64,000 nt of DNA from CAWIXB01 sp963839955 (GCA_963839955.1 CAWIXB010000001.1:744001-808000); one strand, 5' to 3'. Numbered from the stretch's first letter, positions 37,525 to 47,050 are shown. Numbers and translations are program-made. Notes: a model not told the origin generated them from the letters alone.

Positions 37525-38121
37525 ATGACCGACCAGGACGAGCCGGTGTCCGTCGAGGTGCGACGCAGCGCCCGGCGGCGGCGCACCGTGTCGGCCTACC
37601 GCGACGGCGACCGCACCGTCGTGCTCATCCCGGCGCGGATGAGCCGCGCCGAGGAGCGTCGCTGGGTCGAGGTGATGCTCGAGCGTCTCGCCAAGCAGGA
37701 GCGGCGGCGCCGACCCGGCAACGACGAGCTGCTCGTGCGGGCACGAGACCTGTCCCGCCGCTACCTCGGTGGCCGGGCCGACCCGGCGAGCGTCCGTTGG
37801 GTCACCAACCAGGGCAGCCGGTGGGGCTCGTGCACACCCGTTGACGGCACCATCCGACTTTCCACCCGGCTGCAGGGCATGCCGACGTGGGTGCTCGACT
37901 ACGTCGTCGTCCACGAGCTGGCCCACCTGCTCGTGCCGGGCCACGGCCCGGACTTCTGGGCGGAGGTGACGAGCTACCCGCGGTGTGAGCGAGCCCGCGG
38001 CTACCTCGAGGGCGCCGCCGCGGCCGCCGGTCTCGACATGGCGGGCGACGCCGACGACGGCAGCGTGCGCGAGGGCTGGACGACGGAGGGCTGGGCCGAG
38101 GGCGGCAGCGACGCCGGCTGA
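37525..38121 (+). CDS. YgjP-type (M48-like) metallopeptidase
   Basis: 198 residues. VVVHELAHLLVPGHGPDFW near residue 132 gives HExxH plus a third His, and RWGSCTPVDG near 92 is the conserved YgjP/WSS core. N-terminal RRSARRRRTVSAYRDGDRTV resembles YgjP proteins associated with type I restriction or housekeeping; no such system is nearby. Soluble zinc protease, substrate unknown. Rv3195-region neighbours make a housekeeping role plausible. Confidence 0.88.
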   Translation: MTDQDEPVSVEVRRSARRRRTVSAYRDGDRTVVLIPARMSRAEERRWVEVMLERLAKQERRRRPGNDELLVRARDLSRRYLGGRADPASVRWVTNQGSRWGSCTPVDGTIRLSTRLQGMPTWVLDYVVVHELAHLLVPGHGPDFWAEVTSYPRCERARGYLEGAAAAAGLDMAGDADDGSVREGWTTEGWAEGGSDAG

Positions 38122-38130
38122 CCCCGCCCG

Positions 38131-38724
38131 TCAGCGGACGGCAGCGAGCCCACGGTCGACGAGGCGGGCGAGATCGTCCACCGCCGACGGCGGCAGCGCG
38201 TCGGCGGTGAACCACCGGACGTCGTCCGACTCGTCGCTGACCGCGGGCACGGAACCGGGCGGTGCGACGGCGACGAAACGTACGTCGAGGTGCTCCCCAC
38301 ACGTGCCGAACGCGCCGGAGAGCGCGTGCCGGTCGAGGTCGAGTGGACCCAGGAGCAACCGCAAGCCCGCGATGCCCGACTCCTCGCGCGCCTCGCGCAA
38401 CGCGGCGTCGGCCAAGGACTTGTCACCGGGCTCGCAGTGGCCGCCAAACTGGCTCCAGAAGCCGCCCTTGCGATGCAGCGTCAGCAGCACCCGATGGCCG
38501 CTGGCCTCGATCACGAGGGCGCTGGCGGTCAGGTGGGACGGGACGCACGAGCGCCAGACGCCGTCTGGGTGGGCGCGCAGATGGGCCGCAAACTCGGCGC
38601 GCAGGATCTCCTGGGCCGGGTCTGGCGCCGTCCACGCGTCGAGGACCCGTAGGGCGTCAGCGTGGAGCCCGCCGAAAGTGAGGGATTCGGCGTGTCGTCC
38701 GCCCGGCTCCGAGCCGGCGCTCAC
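38131..38724 (-). CDS. NUDIX hydrolase
   Basis: 197 residues from GTG. Nudix box begins GGHCEPGDKSLADAALREA and continues REESGI near residue 100-122, complete. Preceded by HRKGGFWSQFGGH. Hydrolyses a nucleoside-diphosphate-linked compound, unknown. The start overlaps the stop of the DUF2342 gene by four bases (GTGA), so it is translationally coupled to it. Confidence 0.9.
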   Translation of the reverse strand: MSAGSEPGGRHAESLTFGGLHADALRVLDAWTAPDPAQEILRAEFAAHLRAHPDGVWRSCVPSHLTASALVIEASGHRVLLTLHRKGGFWSQFGGHCEPGDKSLADAALREAREESGIAGLRLLLGPLDLDRHALSGAFGTCGEHLDVRFVAVAPPGSVPAVSDESDDVRWFTADALPPSAVDDLARLVDRGLAAVR

Positions 38725-40124
38725 GCCGGGCGGTCGTCCGGGCCGGCCGCCTTGTCGCCAGGAGCCGCCTCGGGCGGCGCGGGGCTCTCGTCCAGCCCGG
38801 ACAGGTCCAGCGGCGCCGACGAGCCACGGGCGAACCCCTCGGGGTCGGCCAGGTCGTCCGCGGTGGGCAGCAGGTCGGGATGGGCCCACACGGCCTCGCG
38901 ACCGTCGATCCCGCGCTCGGCCAGGACCGCCCGCCACAGGGCGGCGGACTCGCGCAGCCGCCGTGGGCGCAGCTCGAGGCCCACGAGCGAGGCGAAGGTC
39001 GCCTCGGCCGGCCCGCCGCTCGCGCGCCGCCGGCGTACGGTCTCGCGCAGCGCCGCCGCAGCCGGCAGGTGCGGGCTCGCCGCGGCGTCGACCACCTCGT
39101 CGACCCAGCCCTCGACGAGCGCGAGCGCGGTCTCCAGCCGGGCCAGGGCGGCCTGCTGGGCCGGCGTGTCCTCGGGCTCGAACAGGCCGCCGGACAGCGC
39201 CTCCTGGAGGGACTCGGGGTTCGACGGGTCGAGACGCCCGACTGCCTCCTCGAGTCGCGACGTGTCGACGGAGATGCCGCGGGCGTATGCCGCCACCGCC
39301 TCGCTGAGGTGGCCTTGCAGCCATGGCACGTGGACGAAGAGCCGGTGGTGGGCCGCTTCCCGCAACGCGAGGTAGAGCCGCACCTGGTCGACCGGCACGC
39401 CGAGCCCTTCGCCGAACGCGGCGATGTTCGCCGGCAACAGCGCGCTCTTGGTGCCGGGTGCGAGCGGCAGCCCGATGTCGGTGGAGCCGACCACCTCGGT
39501 GGCCAGGGCGCCGAGGGCCTGCCCGATCTGCGCGCCGAACATGGCCCCGCCCATGCCGTGCATGATCTGGCCGAGTGGGCCGTCCGCGCCGCCGAGCGCC
39601 TTGAGCTGTTCGGGCATCGCGCCGAGCTGTCCCAGCGCGCTGCCCTCGCCGGAGAGCATCGCGCTCATCGCGTCGACCACGCGCCCGGCCAGGGGGTCGA
39701 CGAGCTGTTGCCATGCCGGCAGCGTGAGCTCGACCCACTCGGCCCGGCTCCACGCGTTGGCCGAGGACGCGCCCCCGGCGAGACCGGTGACCGGATCGAG
39801 CCAGAGCTCGGCGAGGCGCATCGCGTCGATGACCTCCTGACGCTCCACGGCGCTGACCGAACGGTCGCCCGACGCCGACACGGCCTGACGTGCGAGGTCG
39901 CGCGCGAGGTCCCAGTTGACCGGCCCGCCCTGCCACGAGAGCAGGCGGCCGAGCTGCTGGAGCGCCGCGCCGATGTCCTGTTGCCCGCCGCCGGCACCGA
40001 ACATCGCGGACAGCGGATCGGGCGCGCCGCCGGAACCCGTGCCGGCGCCGCCTGATGCGGCCGGGTTGCGGTCGTCGGGGTCGTCCTCGGGGCCGAGGTT
40101 GAACCCGAACGGGTTGTTGCTCAC
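38721..40124 (-). CDS. DUF2342 zinc-dependent metalloprotease-like protein
   Basis: 467 residues from GTG. Gly-rich N-terminus with NNPFGFNLG, middle region MHGMGGAMFGAQIGQALGAL near residue 168, and the metal-binding-like LREAAHHRLFVHVPWLQGHL near 230. This is the actinobacterial DUF2342/coenzyme F420 biosynthesis-associated zinc protease family. Related in position to Rv3195. A longer start would add 20 residues without support. Target unknown. Confidence 0.88.
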   Translation of the reverse strand: MSNNPFGFNLGPEDDPDDRNPAASGGAGTGSGGAPDPLSAMFGAGGGQQDIGAALQQLGRLLSWQGGPVNWDLARDLARQAVSASGDRSVSAVERQEVIDAMRLAELWLDPVTGLAGGASSANAWSRAEWVELTLPAWQQLVDPLAGRVVDAMSAMLSGEGSALGQLGAMPEQLKALGGADGPLGQIMHGMGGAMFGAQIGQALGALATEVVGSTDIGLPLAPGTKSALLPANIAAFGEGLGVPVDQVRLYLALREAAHHRLFVHVPWLQGHLSEAVAAYARGISVDTSRLEEAVGRLDPSNPESLQEALSGGLFEPEDTPAQQAALARLETALALVEGWVDEVVDAAASPHLPAAAALRETVRRRRASGGPAEATFASLVGLELRPRRLRESAALWRAVLAERGIDGREAVWAHPDLLPTADDLADPEGFARGSSAPLDLSGLDESPAPPEAAPGDKAAGPDDRPA

Positions 40125-40285
40125 GCTCGCCCTCCCTAGGAGGAAGTCGATGCCGTTGGCAAGATGGGGAGCACCATGTCGCACCGGGCGCTCATCCCCA
40201 CCGTAGCGACGGCAGAGTTGCTCTCGGACTCGACGCCGTCGACGTTGCTGCTGTCGACGATGCAGTTGTCGAGGAGCACAACAAG

Positions 40286-41410
40286 GTGGGCGCGTCCGTG
40301 AGTTCCGTGACGCCAGACCCGAACGGCGCTGTTCGCTCTCGGCGCACCCGCAAGCCGGTCATTGCGGTCACGGGTGCGGCGACCGGGCTCGGTCGCGACC
40401 TGGCCAGGCGCCTGGTCGCCCACGAAGGGGTCGGCAAGGTCATCGCGATCGACGACCGACGTGGTGAGGTCGCGGGCGCGACCTGGCGGGTGCTCGACGT
40501 GTGCGACCCGGCGCTGGCCGGCCGGCTCGCCAAGATCGACACCGTGGTCCATCTCGCGATGGACACCGGCCTCGAGGTCGGCGCGCAGCGCCACGACCGC
40601 AGTGCCCGCCACGACCGCAATGTGAGGGGCGCGCAGACGGTGCTGACGTCGGCCGCCGCGAGCGGCGTACGCCGGGTGGTGCTGTGCACGTCGGCGATGG
40701 TCTACGGCGCGTCCGCCAGCAACCCGGTGCCCCTCGACGAGGACGCCCCGCTCCAGGCGGTCCCCGACGGTGGCCTGCTCTCCGACCTGCTCGAGGTGGA
40801 GCGGCTCGCCGAGCAGGCGCCGCGTAGCCACCGCGGTCTCGAGGTGACCGTCGTGCGCCCGGCGGCGGTGGTCGGGCCGGACATCGACAGCCTGCTCACC
40901 CGGCACTTCGAGGCGCCCCGGCTGCTCGTGGTGCGCGACTCGCGGCCCAAATGGCAGTTCTGCCACGTCGACGACCTGGTGACCGCGCTGGAGTTCGCCG
41001 CGCTCGGCGCGGTCACCGGCGTCGTCACCGTCGGCTGCGAGGGCTGGATGGAGCAGGAGGAGGTCGAGCTCGTCTCGGGCATGCGCCACATCGAGCTGCC
41101 CGCCTCGATCGCGTTCGGCACCGCCGAGCGCCTGCACCGGCTCGGCATCCTCCCCGCGCCGGCCAGCGACCTGCAGTACGTCGTCGACCCGTGGGTGATC
41201 CCGTCGACCCGGCTCCGTGACGCAGGGTGGCGCCCGGCGTTCGACAACCCGACCGCGCTCGGGGTCCTGCTCGAGGGCGTCAGCGGTCACCACGCCCTGG
41301 CCGCGCGCAGGCTCGGCCGCCGCGACGCCACCATCGGCGCCGCCGGTGCGGCGGTGGCCATGGTCGGCACGGCCGCCTTCGTCCGTCGGGCGCGAAAGCG
41401 GCGGGGCTAG
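40286..41410 (+). CDS. NAD-dependent epimerase/dehydratase-family protein
   Basis: 374 residues. Extended SDR Rossmann loop AVTGAATGLGRDLARRL near residue 27, LDVCDPA, VVHLAMDTG, CTSAMVYGAS and a VVRPAAVVGP segment. The active YxxxK is replaced by a region without the tyrosine-lysine pair (LLEVERLAEQ), so catalysis is doubtful. A C-terminal hydrophobic segment (AAGAAVAMVGTAAFV) before a basic end could anchor it. GTG at 40298 or 40307 are alternative starts. Followed by moaE with a one-base overlap. Confidence 0.8.
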   Translation: MGASVSSVTPDPNGAVRSRRTRKPVIAVTGAATGLGRDLARRLVAHEGVGKVIAIDDRRGEVAGATWRVLDVCDPALAGRLAKIDTVVHLAMDTGLEVGAQRHDRSARHDRNVRGAQTVLTSAAASGVRRVVLCTSAMVYGASASNPVPLDEDAPLQAVPDGGLLSDLLEVERLAEQAPRSHRGLEVTVVRPAAVVGPDIDSLLTRHFEAPRLLVVRDSRPKWQFCHVDDLVTALEFAALGAVTGVVTVGCEGWMEQEEVELVSGMRHIELPASIAFGTAERLHRLGILPAPASDLQYVVDPWVIPSTRLRDAGWRPAFDNPTALGVLLEGVSGHHALAARRLGRRDATIGAAGAAVAMVGTAAFVRRARKRRG

Positions 41411-41850
41411 TGACCGGCGCTGCGACGGAGGGCGTCGTGCGGCTGCTCGCCGTTCGCGAGCAGCCGCTCTCGGTCGACGAGGTGCTCGAGGCGGTCTCGC
41501 ACGGGTCAGCAGGCGCCACGGTCCTCATGATCGGCAGAGTGCGCGACCACGACCAGGGCAAGGGGGTCCAGGCGCTCGGCTACTCCGCGCACCCGTCCGT
41601 CGACGAGTCGCTGCGCGCGGTTGCTACGTCGGTGGCGTCCGCCCATCCCGTGCACGCCCTCGCCGCGGTGCACCGCGTCGGTGACCTGACAGTCGGCGAC
41701 CTGGCGGTCGTGGTGGCCGTCTCGTGCGCCCACCGGGGCGAGGCGTTCGCCGCCTGCCGGGCGCTCATCGACGACCTCAAGGCGACGGTGCCCATCTGGA
41801 AGCACCAGTCCTTCGACGATGGCACGCAGGAGTGGGTCGGTCTGCCGTGA
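41410..41850 (+). CDS. moaE: molybdopterin synthase catalytic subunit MoaE
   Basis: 146 residues from GTG overlapping the previous TAG. MoaE signatures: IGRVRDHDQGKGVQALGYSA near residue 40, HRVGDLTVGDLAVVVAVSCAHR near 87 and DDLKATVPIWKHQ (active Lys pair) near 120. Transfers sulfur from thiocarboxylated MoaD to precursor Z. No moaD or other moa gene is in the window; MoeZ could supply the activated carrier. Confidence 0.93.
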   Translation: MTGAATEGVVRLLAVREQPLSVDEVLEAVSHGSAGATVLMIGRVRDHDQGKGVQALGYSAHPSVDESLRAVATSVASAHPVHALAAVHRVGDLTVGDLAVVVAVSCAHRGEAFAACRALIDDLKATVPIWKHQSFDDGTQEWVGLP

Positions 41851-41922
41851 AGGAGGGCCCGGGCGGGCTAGCCTGAGCAGCACGCACGAGCAGACGCTTG
41901 GTCGGTACCGAAAGGTCCCTGG

Positions 41923-42111
41923 ATGTCCTCCCTCGCCTGGTTGGCGATCCCGTTGTTCGCTCTCGTGCTGGGCGTCCTCTGGGCGGTCTGGGTGGCGCGG
42001 GAGCGACCTCGGGTCGCGCCGCGCGAGAGCATGAGCGAGCACGAGCGCTTCAAGGCGGCGTTCGAACGGATGGAACGGTCACACGACACACGCGGAGACT
42101 CCCGCTCATAG
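41923..42111 (+). CDS. small single-span membrane protein
   Basis: 62 residues: an N-terminal membrane helix (LAWLAIPLFALVLGVLWAVW) followed by a basic and acidic cytosolic tail with EHERFKAAFERME, a short coiled coil. AAAGG seven bases before ATG. Ends 9 bp before the Lon-like protease gene, so may be its operon partner. Confidence 0.75.
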   Translation: MSSLAWLAIPLFALVLGVLWAVWVARERPRVAPRESMSEHERFKAAFERMERSHDTRGDSRS

Positions 42112-42120
42112 GCTCTCCGC

Positions 42121-43167
42121 ATGACCCGCCGTGCACTGACGCTCGCCGTTGCGGGTTTCCTCGTCGTCCTGCTGTCCGCTGTGGCCGCCCTGCTGCCGGT
42201 GCCCTACGTCGCCCTGAGCCCGGGTCCGACGGCCAACACGCTGGGCGCCGTGCAGAAGAAGCCGCTGATCGAGATCACGGGGCAACGCACGTTCCCGGAC
42301 AAGGGCCGCCTCGACCTCACGACCGTCTCGGTGCTCGGTGGGCCGCGCCAGCGCATGGACCTGGTCACCGCGCTGCGTGGCTGGCTCGACGACGAGGTCG
42401 CCGTCCTGCCCGAGGAGGAGGTCTACCCGGACGGCGAGACCGCCGAGCAGGTCGAGGAGGAGAGCAACGCACAGATGGTCGAGTCGCAGGAGAACGCGAC
42501 CACGGCGGCGCTGCGCCATCTCGACATCCCGGTCGAGACCCGGGTGCTGGTGGACCAGCTCGCACCGAACTCGCCGTCCAAGGGCAAGCTCCGTTCCGGC
42601 GACGTCGTCGTCGAGGTCGACGGGAAGCCCGCCGAGGGCGGGGTGCGGCTGCGCGAGCTCATCACCGCGCACGAGCCGGGGGAGCCGGTCGACCTCGTCC
42701 TACGCCGAGGCGGCCGCCGGGTCAGCACCTCCGTCACCACGACCGAGGCCGACGACGGACGGGCGATCATCGGCGTGACCACCCGCGACGAGGCGGAGTA
42801 CCCGTTCACCGTGCGCATCTCGCTCGAGGACATCGGCGGACCCAGCGCCGGCCTGATGTTCGCCCTGGGCATCGTCGACAAGCTCACCCCCGGCTCGCTG
42901 ACCGGGGGCACCCACATCGCCGGGACGGGCACCATCGACGACCGCGGCGGCGTGGGCAGGATCGGCGGCATCTCGCAGAAGCTGGTGGGCGCGCGCGAGG
43001 CGGGGGCCACGGTCTTCCTGGTGCCGGCCGGCAACTGCGACGAGGCCGCGCGTTCGATCCCCGACGGGCTGCGCCTCGTCAAGGTCGAGGACCTCGACGA
43101 CGCAGTGGCTGCGCTCGACGCGTTGCGCGAGAGTGGCGCCGCGGCCAAGCGCGTGCCCTCCTGCTAG
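42121..43167 (+). CDS. PDZ-Lon (S16) membrane protease, YlbL/Rv3194c type
   Basis: 348 residues. N-terminal membrane helix (residues 7-27), a PDZ domain with LDIPVETRVLVDQLAPNSPS and SGDVVVEVDGKPA near 150-170, then the Lon catalytic domain with Ser in IGGPSAGLMFALG near 240 and Lys in GGISQKLVGA near 290. Faces outside the membrane; substrates unknown. Its TAG stop is the first base group of the 27-bp repeat array. Confidence 0.93.
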   Translation: MTRRALTLAVAGFLVVLLSAVAALLPVPYVALSPGPTANTLGAVQKKPLIEITGQRTFPDKGRLDLTTVSVLGGPRQRMDLVTALRGWLDDEVAVLPEEEVYPDGETAEQVEEESNAQMVESQENATTAALRHLDIPVETRVLVDQLAPNSPSKGKLRSGDVVVEVDGKPAEGGVRLRELITAHEPGEPVDLVLRRGGRRVSTSVTTTEADDGRAIIGVTTRDEAEYPFTVRISLEDIGGPSAGLMFALGIVDKLTPGSLTGGTHIAGTGTIDDRGGVGRIGGISQKLVGAREAGATVFLVPAGNCDEAARSIPDGLRLVKVEDLDDAVAALDALRESGAAAKRVPSC

Positions 43168-43337
43168 TCGCGCAGTACGCCGTCGCTGCGCTAGTCGCGC
43201 AGTACGCCGTCGCTGCGCTAGTCGCGCAGTACGCCGTCGCTGCGCTAGTCGCGCAGTACGCCGTCGCTGCGCTAGTCGCGCAGTACGCCGTCGCTGCGCT
43301 AGTCGCGCAGTACGCCGTCGCTGCGCTAGTCGCGCAG
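43164..43337. repeat. 27-bp minisatellite, six full units plus 12 bp
   Basis: Unit CTAGTCGCGCAG followed by TACGCCGTCGCTGCG, identical in all six units (43164-43325), then CTAGTCGCGCAG (43326-43337). The first CTAG gives TAG to the PDZ-Lon gene on the plus strand and the last gives TAG to the PPA1309 gene on the minus strand. It fills the whole gap between the two convergent genes. Confidence 0.95.
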
Positions 43338-43847
43338 AGTCGCCGCGAGGGCGTCCGCGAGGCCGGGGACCAGGTCGGGGCCGGAGAGCACCGACTGCTC
43401 GTCGTCGTGCGTGCGCATCCGCAGCGCCGACGCCCGGGCGCCGTCGCGCAGGACGGCGACGACGAGGCGCACCTCCTCGCGGTGCGGGTGCTCGGCGAGC
43501 CAGCGGAGCGCTGCGCCCTCGTCCTGGGGCATCTCTCGCTCGACCTCGGGCGGGACCATCAGGCGCTCCACGGACAGCGCCGTGCCCAGCACCTCGGCCG
43601 GCCAGACGATGCCGCCCAGCAGCTCGTCGAGGGTCGCGTGCTCGGGGAGGTCGTCCTGCTCGACGGGGGTCAGCGAGCCCGGGAGCGGCTCACCGGCCGC
43701 GCCGACGAGCTCCGTCGCCATGGCCGGCTCGCGGCGCACCAGGTCGGCGGTCTCGACCAGCGCATACAGGCGAGGCGCCTGGTCCCAGCCCTGGGCGGCG
43801 ACGTGGCGCTCGATGTCGACGGCGACCCGGGTGAGTTGGACGGTCAT
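43326..43847 (-). CDS. PPA1309 family protein
   Basis: 173 residues from ATG (MTVQLTRVAVDIERHVAAQG). Conserved segments GWDQAPRLYALVETADLV, GIVWPAEVLGTALSVER near residue 88 and LRMRTHDDEQSVLSGPDLVP near the end match the uncharacterised actinobacterial PPA1309 family. Function unknown. Its last four codons lie in the minisatellite's terminal partial unit. Divergent from the UPF0182 gene across 129 bp. Confidence 0.88.
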   Translation of the reverse strand: MTVQLTRVAVDIERHVAAQGWDQAPRLYALVETADLVRREPAMATELVGAAGEPLPGSLTPVEQDDLPEHATLDELLGGIVWPAEVLGTALSVERLMVPPEVEREMPQDEGAALRWLAEHPHREEVRLVVAVLRDGARASALRMRTHDDEQSVLSGPDLVPGLADALAATLRD

Positions 43848-43976
43848 GCGGCGATTGTGCAACGCGAACCGATCCGGTAGCGCGGCACGGTGGGAACTCC
43901 GGAGCCCCGTCGGTAGGTTGACGCTGGTGACGAGCAGAATCGGCCCGCCGGCGAGCGACGACGAACGGATGCGTGA

Positions 43977-46967
43977 GTGACCTTCCCCCAGCCGGGCTCT
44001 GCCGGCCCCACAGGGCCGATCCGCCGCCCATCGTCCGGAAACCCCAACCGGGGACGGGTGCTGCTGATCACGGCGATCATCGTCGGCCTGCTCGCCCTTG
44101 CCCTGAGCATCCTGTCCGGCTTCCTGACCGACCTGCTGTGGTATCGCTCGGTCGGCTACTCGTCGGTCTACACCCGCGAGCTGTCCACCAAGGTGCTGCT
44201 GTTCGCGCTCTTCGGTGTCGTGTTCGCCGCCGCGGTGGCCTTGAACTTCACCCTCGCCCACCGCTTCCGGCCGACCTACCAGACCATGGTCCCCGGTCAG
44301 CAGGAGCTCGACCGCTACCGGATGGCGATCGATCCCTTCCGTCGCCTCGTGGTCCTCATCATCTCGGGACTGCTCGGCCTCATCGCCGGGTCGAGCGCCG
44401 CGGGGCAGTGGCGCACCTACCTTCAGTGGCGCAACGGTGTGGAGTTCGGCCGCGTCGACCCGCAGTTCGGCCGCGACATCTCGTTCTTCACGTTCGACCT
44501 GCCGTGGTGGCGCTTCGTCCTGAGCTTCGCGTTCGCCATGGTGGTTCTCGGGCTGATAGCAACGGCGATCACCCACTACCTGTACGGCGGGTTGCGCCTG
44601 CAGCCGATCATGGGCGAGCGGGCGACCCCGGCGGCACGCGTCCACCTGTCCGTGCTGTTCGGCACCTTCATCCTGCTCAAGGCCGTCGCCTACTGGCTCG
44701 ACCGCTACAGCCTCGCGGTCAAGGAGTCCCGCATCGGACGTGCCGATTTCAGCGGCCTGAGCTACACCGACGTCAACGCCGTGCTGCCCGCCAAGAACGT
44801 CCTCGTGATCGTCTCGCTCATCTGCGCCGGCCTCTTCTTCGCCAACATCGCGCGGCGCACCTGGCTGCTTCCGGGGCTTGCGGCCGGGCTCCTGCTGCTC
44901 GCCGCGCTGCTCGTCGGCGGCATCTACCCGTCGATCGTGCAGCGTTTCCAGGTCAGCCCGTCCGAGTCGGACAAGGAACGGCCGTACATCAAGAAGAACA
45001 TCGACGCGACCCGGACCGCCTACGGCATCGACGACGTGGACGTGCAGGCATACTCCGCGACGACGGAAGCGGAGCCAGGACAGCTGCGCGCGGACTCGGA
45101 CACCACGGCGAGCATCCGGCTGCTCGACCCGGCGATCCTCGGGCCGACCTACCGCAACCTTCAGCAGATCCGGTCGTTCTACGACTTCCCGGAGCTGCTC
45201 GACGTCGACCGCTACCAGGTCGACGGCGGCGTGCGCGACGTCGTGGCCGCCGTGCGCGAGCTGGACCTGCAGGGTCTGCCTGCCGAGCAGCGCAACTGGA
45301 TCAACGACCACACCGTCTACACCCACGGCTTCGGGTTCGTCGCCGGGCTCGGCAACCAGACGACCGACAACGGGCGACCCTCGTTCGTCTCGTCCGACAT
45401 CCCACCCCAGGGTCAGCTCGGAAAGTTCGAGCCGCGGATCTACTTCGGTGAGAAGTCCCCGCCGTACAGCATCGTGGGGGGTCCCGAGGGCGGGCCCAAC
45501 CGTGAGCTCGACTTCCCCGACGACTCGGCCGGCTCCGGTCAGCGCAACACCACGTACACCGGGGAGGGTGGCGTCAGCGTCGGCTCGCTCTGGCGCAAGC
45601 TGCTGTTCGCGACGCGCTACCAGGAAGCGAACATCCTGCTGTCCGACCGGGTGGCCTCGGACTCGAAGATCCTCTACATCCGCGAGCCGAAGGAGCGTGT
45701 GGAGCGCGTCGCTCCATGGCTGACCTTGGACGGCGACCCCTATCCCGCGGTCATCGACGGGCGCATCCAGTGGATCGTCGACGGCTACACGACGAGCAAC
45801 GGTGCGCCGTACTCGACGCGCAGCACTCTCGAGGACGTCACCGACGACTCGCGCACCAACCAGCAGAACCAGCTCGTCACCCCGGTCGCGCGGGTGAACT
45901 ACATCCGCAACTCGGTCAAGGCGACGGTCGACGCGTACGACGGCACCGTCACGCTCTACGAGTGGGACGAAAACGACCCGGTGCTCAAGACATGGCGCAA
46001 GGCGTTCCCCGGCACGGTCAAAGACCGCGACGAGATCAGCGCCAACCTCGAAGCGCACTTCCGCTACCCCGAGGACCTGTTCAAGGTGCAGCGCACGCTC
46101 TTCGCGCGCTACCACGTCACCGACGCGCAGACGTTCTACAGCGGCAGCGACTTCTGGCGCGTGCCCGAGGACCCCACGCCGAACGCACCCGCCGCCAAGC
46201 CGCAGCCGCCCTACTACCTGACGCTGCAGATGCCGGGACAGGAGGCGCCGACGTTCTCGCTGACGTCTGCCTACGTGCCTGTCGGTCGCCGCGAGAACCT
46301 GTCGGCGTTCATGTCGGTGAACTCTGATCCAGGGCAGGACTATGGCCAGATCCGGGTGCTCCAGGTGCCGCGATCGGTGCAGATCAACGGGCCGAAGCAG
46401 GTGCAGAACGCCTTCTCGTCGAACGACGACGTGGCGACCGAGCTCAACATCCTGCGCCGCGGCGACTCGGACGTGCGCTACGGCAACCTGCTGACGCTGC
46501 CAGTCGGCGGCGGCCTGCTCTACGTACAGCCGGTGTACGTGCAGGCAGCGAGCTCGACGGCGTTCCCGCTCCTGCGCAAGGTGCTGGTGTCCTTCGGCGA
46601 CCAGGTCGGTTTCGAGAACACGCTGCAAGAGGCGCTCGACGCGGTCTTCTCGGGGGAGTCGGGGGCCGCTACGGGTGAGCAACCCGGTGGCGGCCCCTCT
46701 CCGCCCGCGAATGCGTCGCCCTCGCCATCGCCGAGTGAGTCCGCATCACCGCCGGCTACCGGCGGCACCGAGCTTCAGCGGGCGCTCGCTGACGCGGAGA
46801 CCGCCCTGCAGGACTCCCAGGAGGCGCTGCAGGAGGGCGACTTCACGGCATACGGCGAGGCGCAGGAGCGGCTGGAGGACGCGATCAAGCGGGCCGTGGC
46901 TGCCCAGGGCGGACGGGGGTCCGCGCCGCCTTCGGGTGCCTCGCCGTCCCCTTCACCCACCCAGTAG
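43977..46967 (+). CDS. UPF0182 multi-pass membrane protein (Rv3193c type)
   Basis: 996 residues from GTG. About seven membrane helices in the first ~320 residues (first near 28-50, with TDLLWYRSVGYSSVY after it), then a large extracytoplasmic domain with FAARNY-like YGEKSPPYSIVGG and RTLFARYHVTDAQTFYSGSD. The C-terminal tail is Pro/Ser-rich with a short coiled coil (ADAETALQDSQEALQEGDF). Matches the UPF0182 family; role unknown, perhaps envelope integrity. Ends 3 bp before a hairpin. Confidence 0.93.
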   Translation: MTFPQPGSAGPTGPIRRPSSGNPNRGRVLLITAIIVGLLALALSILSGFLTDLLWYRSVGYSSVYTRELSTKVLLFALFGVVFAAAVALNFTLAHRFRPTYQTMVPGQQELDRYRMAIDPFRRLVVLIISGLLGLIAGSSAAGQWRTYLQWRNGVEFGRVDPQFGRDISFFTFDLPWWRFVLSFAFAMVVLGLIATAITHYLYGGLRLQPIMGERATPAARVHLSVLFGTFILLKAVAYWLDRYSLAVKESRIGRADFSGLSYTDVNAVLPAKNVLVIVSLICAGLFFANIARRTWLLPGLAAGLLLLAALLVGGIYPSIVQRFQVSPSESDKERPYIKKNIDATRTAYGIDDVDVQAYSATTEAEPGQLRADSDTTASIRLLDPAILGPTYRNLQQIRSFYDFPELLDVDRYQVDGGVRDVVAAVRELDLQGLPAEQRNWINDHTVYTHGFGFVAGLGNQTTDNGRPSFVSSDIPPQGQLGKFEPRIYFGEKSPPYSIVGGPEGGPNRELDFPDDSAGSGQRNTTYTGEGGVSVGSLWRKLLFATRYQEANILLSDRVASDSKILYIREPKERVERVAPWLTLDGDPYPAVIDGRIQWIVDGYTTSNGAPYSTRSTLEDVTDDSRTNQQNQLVTPVARVNYIRNSVKATVDAYDGTVTLYEWDENDPVLKTWRKAFPGTVKDRDEISANLEAHFRYPEDLFKVQRTLFARYHVTDAQTFYSGSDFWRVPEDPTPNAPAAKPQPPYYLTLQMPGQEAPTFSLTSAYVPVGRRENLSAFMSVNSDPGQDYGQIRVLQVPRSVQINGPKQVQNAFSSNDDVATELNILRRGDSDVRYGNLLTLPVGGGLLYVQPVYVQAASSTAFPLLRKVLVSFGDQVGFENTLQEALDAVFSGESGAATGEQPGGGPSPPANASPSPSPSESASPPATGGTELQRALADAETALQDSQEALQEGDFTAYGEAQERLEDAIKRAVAAQGGRGSAPPSGASPSPSPTQ

Positions 46968-46970
46968 CGG

Positions 46971-46994
46971 CGGCCCGCGAAGCGACGGGCCGCT
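46971..46994 (+). terminator. hairpin after the UPF0182 gene
   Basis: GCGGCCCG pairs with CGGGCCGC around an 8-nt loop, starting 4 bp after the stop codon; no T tract. Separates the protein gene from the tRNA promoter. Confidence 0.6.
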
Positions 46995-47007
46995 GCCGGG
47001 GCGGATT

Positions 47008-47037
47008 TGCCCGCCCATCTGCGCTCGACGTACAGTG
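47008..47037 (+). promoter_or_regulatory. tRNA promoter
   Basis: -35 TTGCCC (47008-47013), 18-bp spacer, -10 TACAGT (47032-47037), placing +1 about seven bases before the mature tRNA 5' end at 47051. Confidence 0.55.
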
Positions 47038-47050
47038 GGACGCACAACGA

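Noticed and set aside
43164..43337. CRISPR array
   Set aside because: Direct head-to-tail units without spacers and no cas genes; it is a minisatellite.
43326..46682. 1118-codon open frame antisense to the UPF0182 gene
   Set aside because: High-GC third-position shadow; composition is Arg/Val/Asp-rich without domains, and only its last 174 codons (PPA1309) are a real gene.
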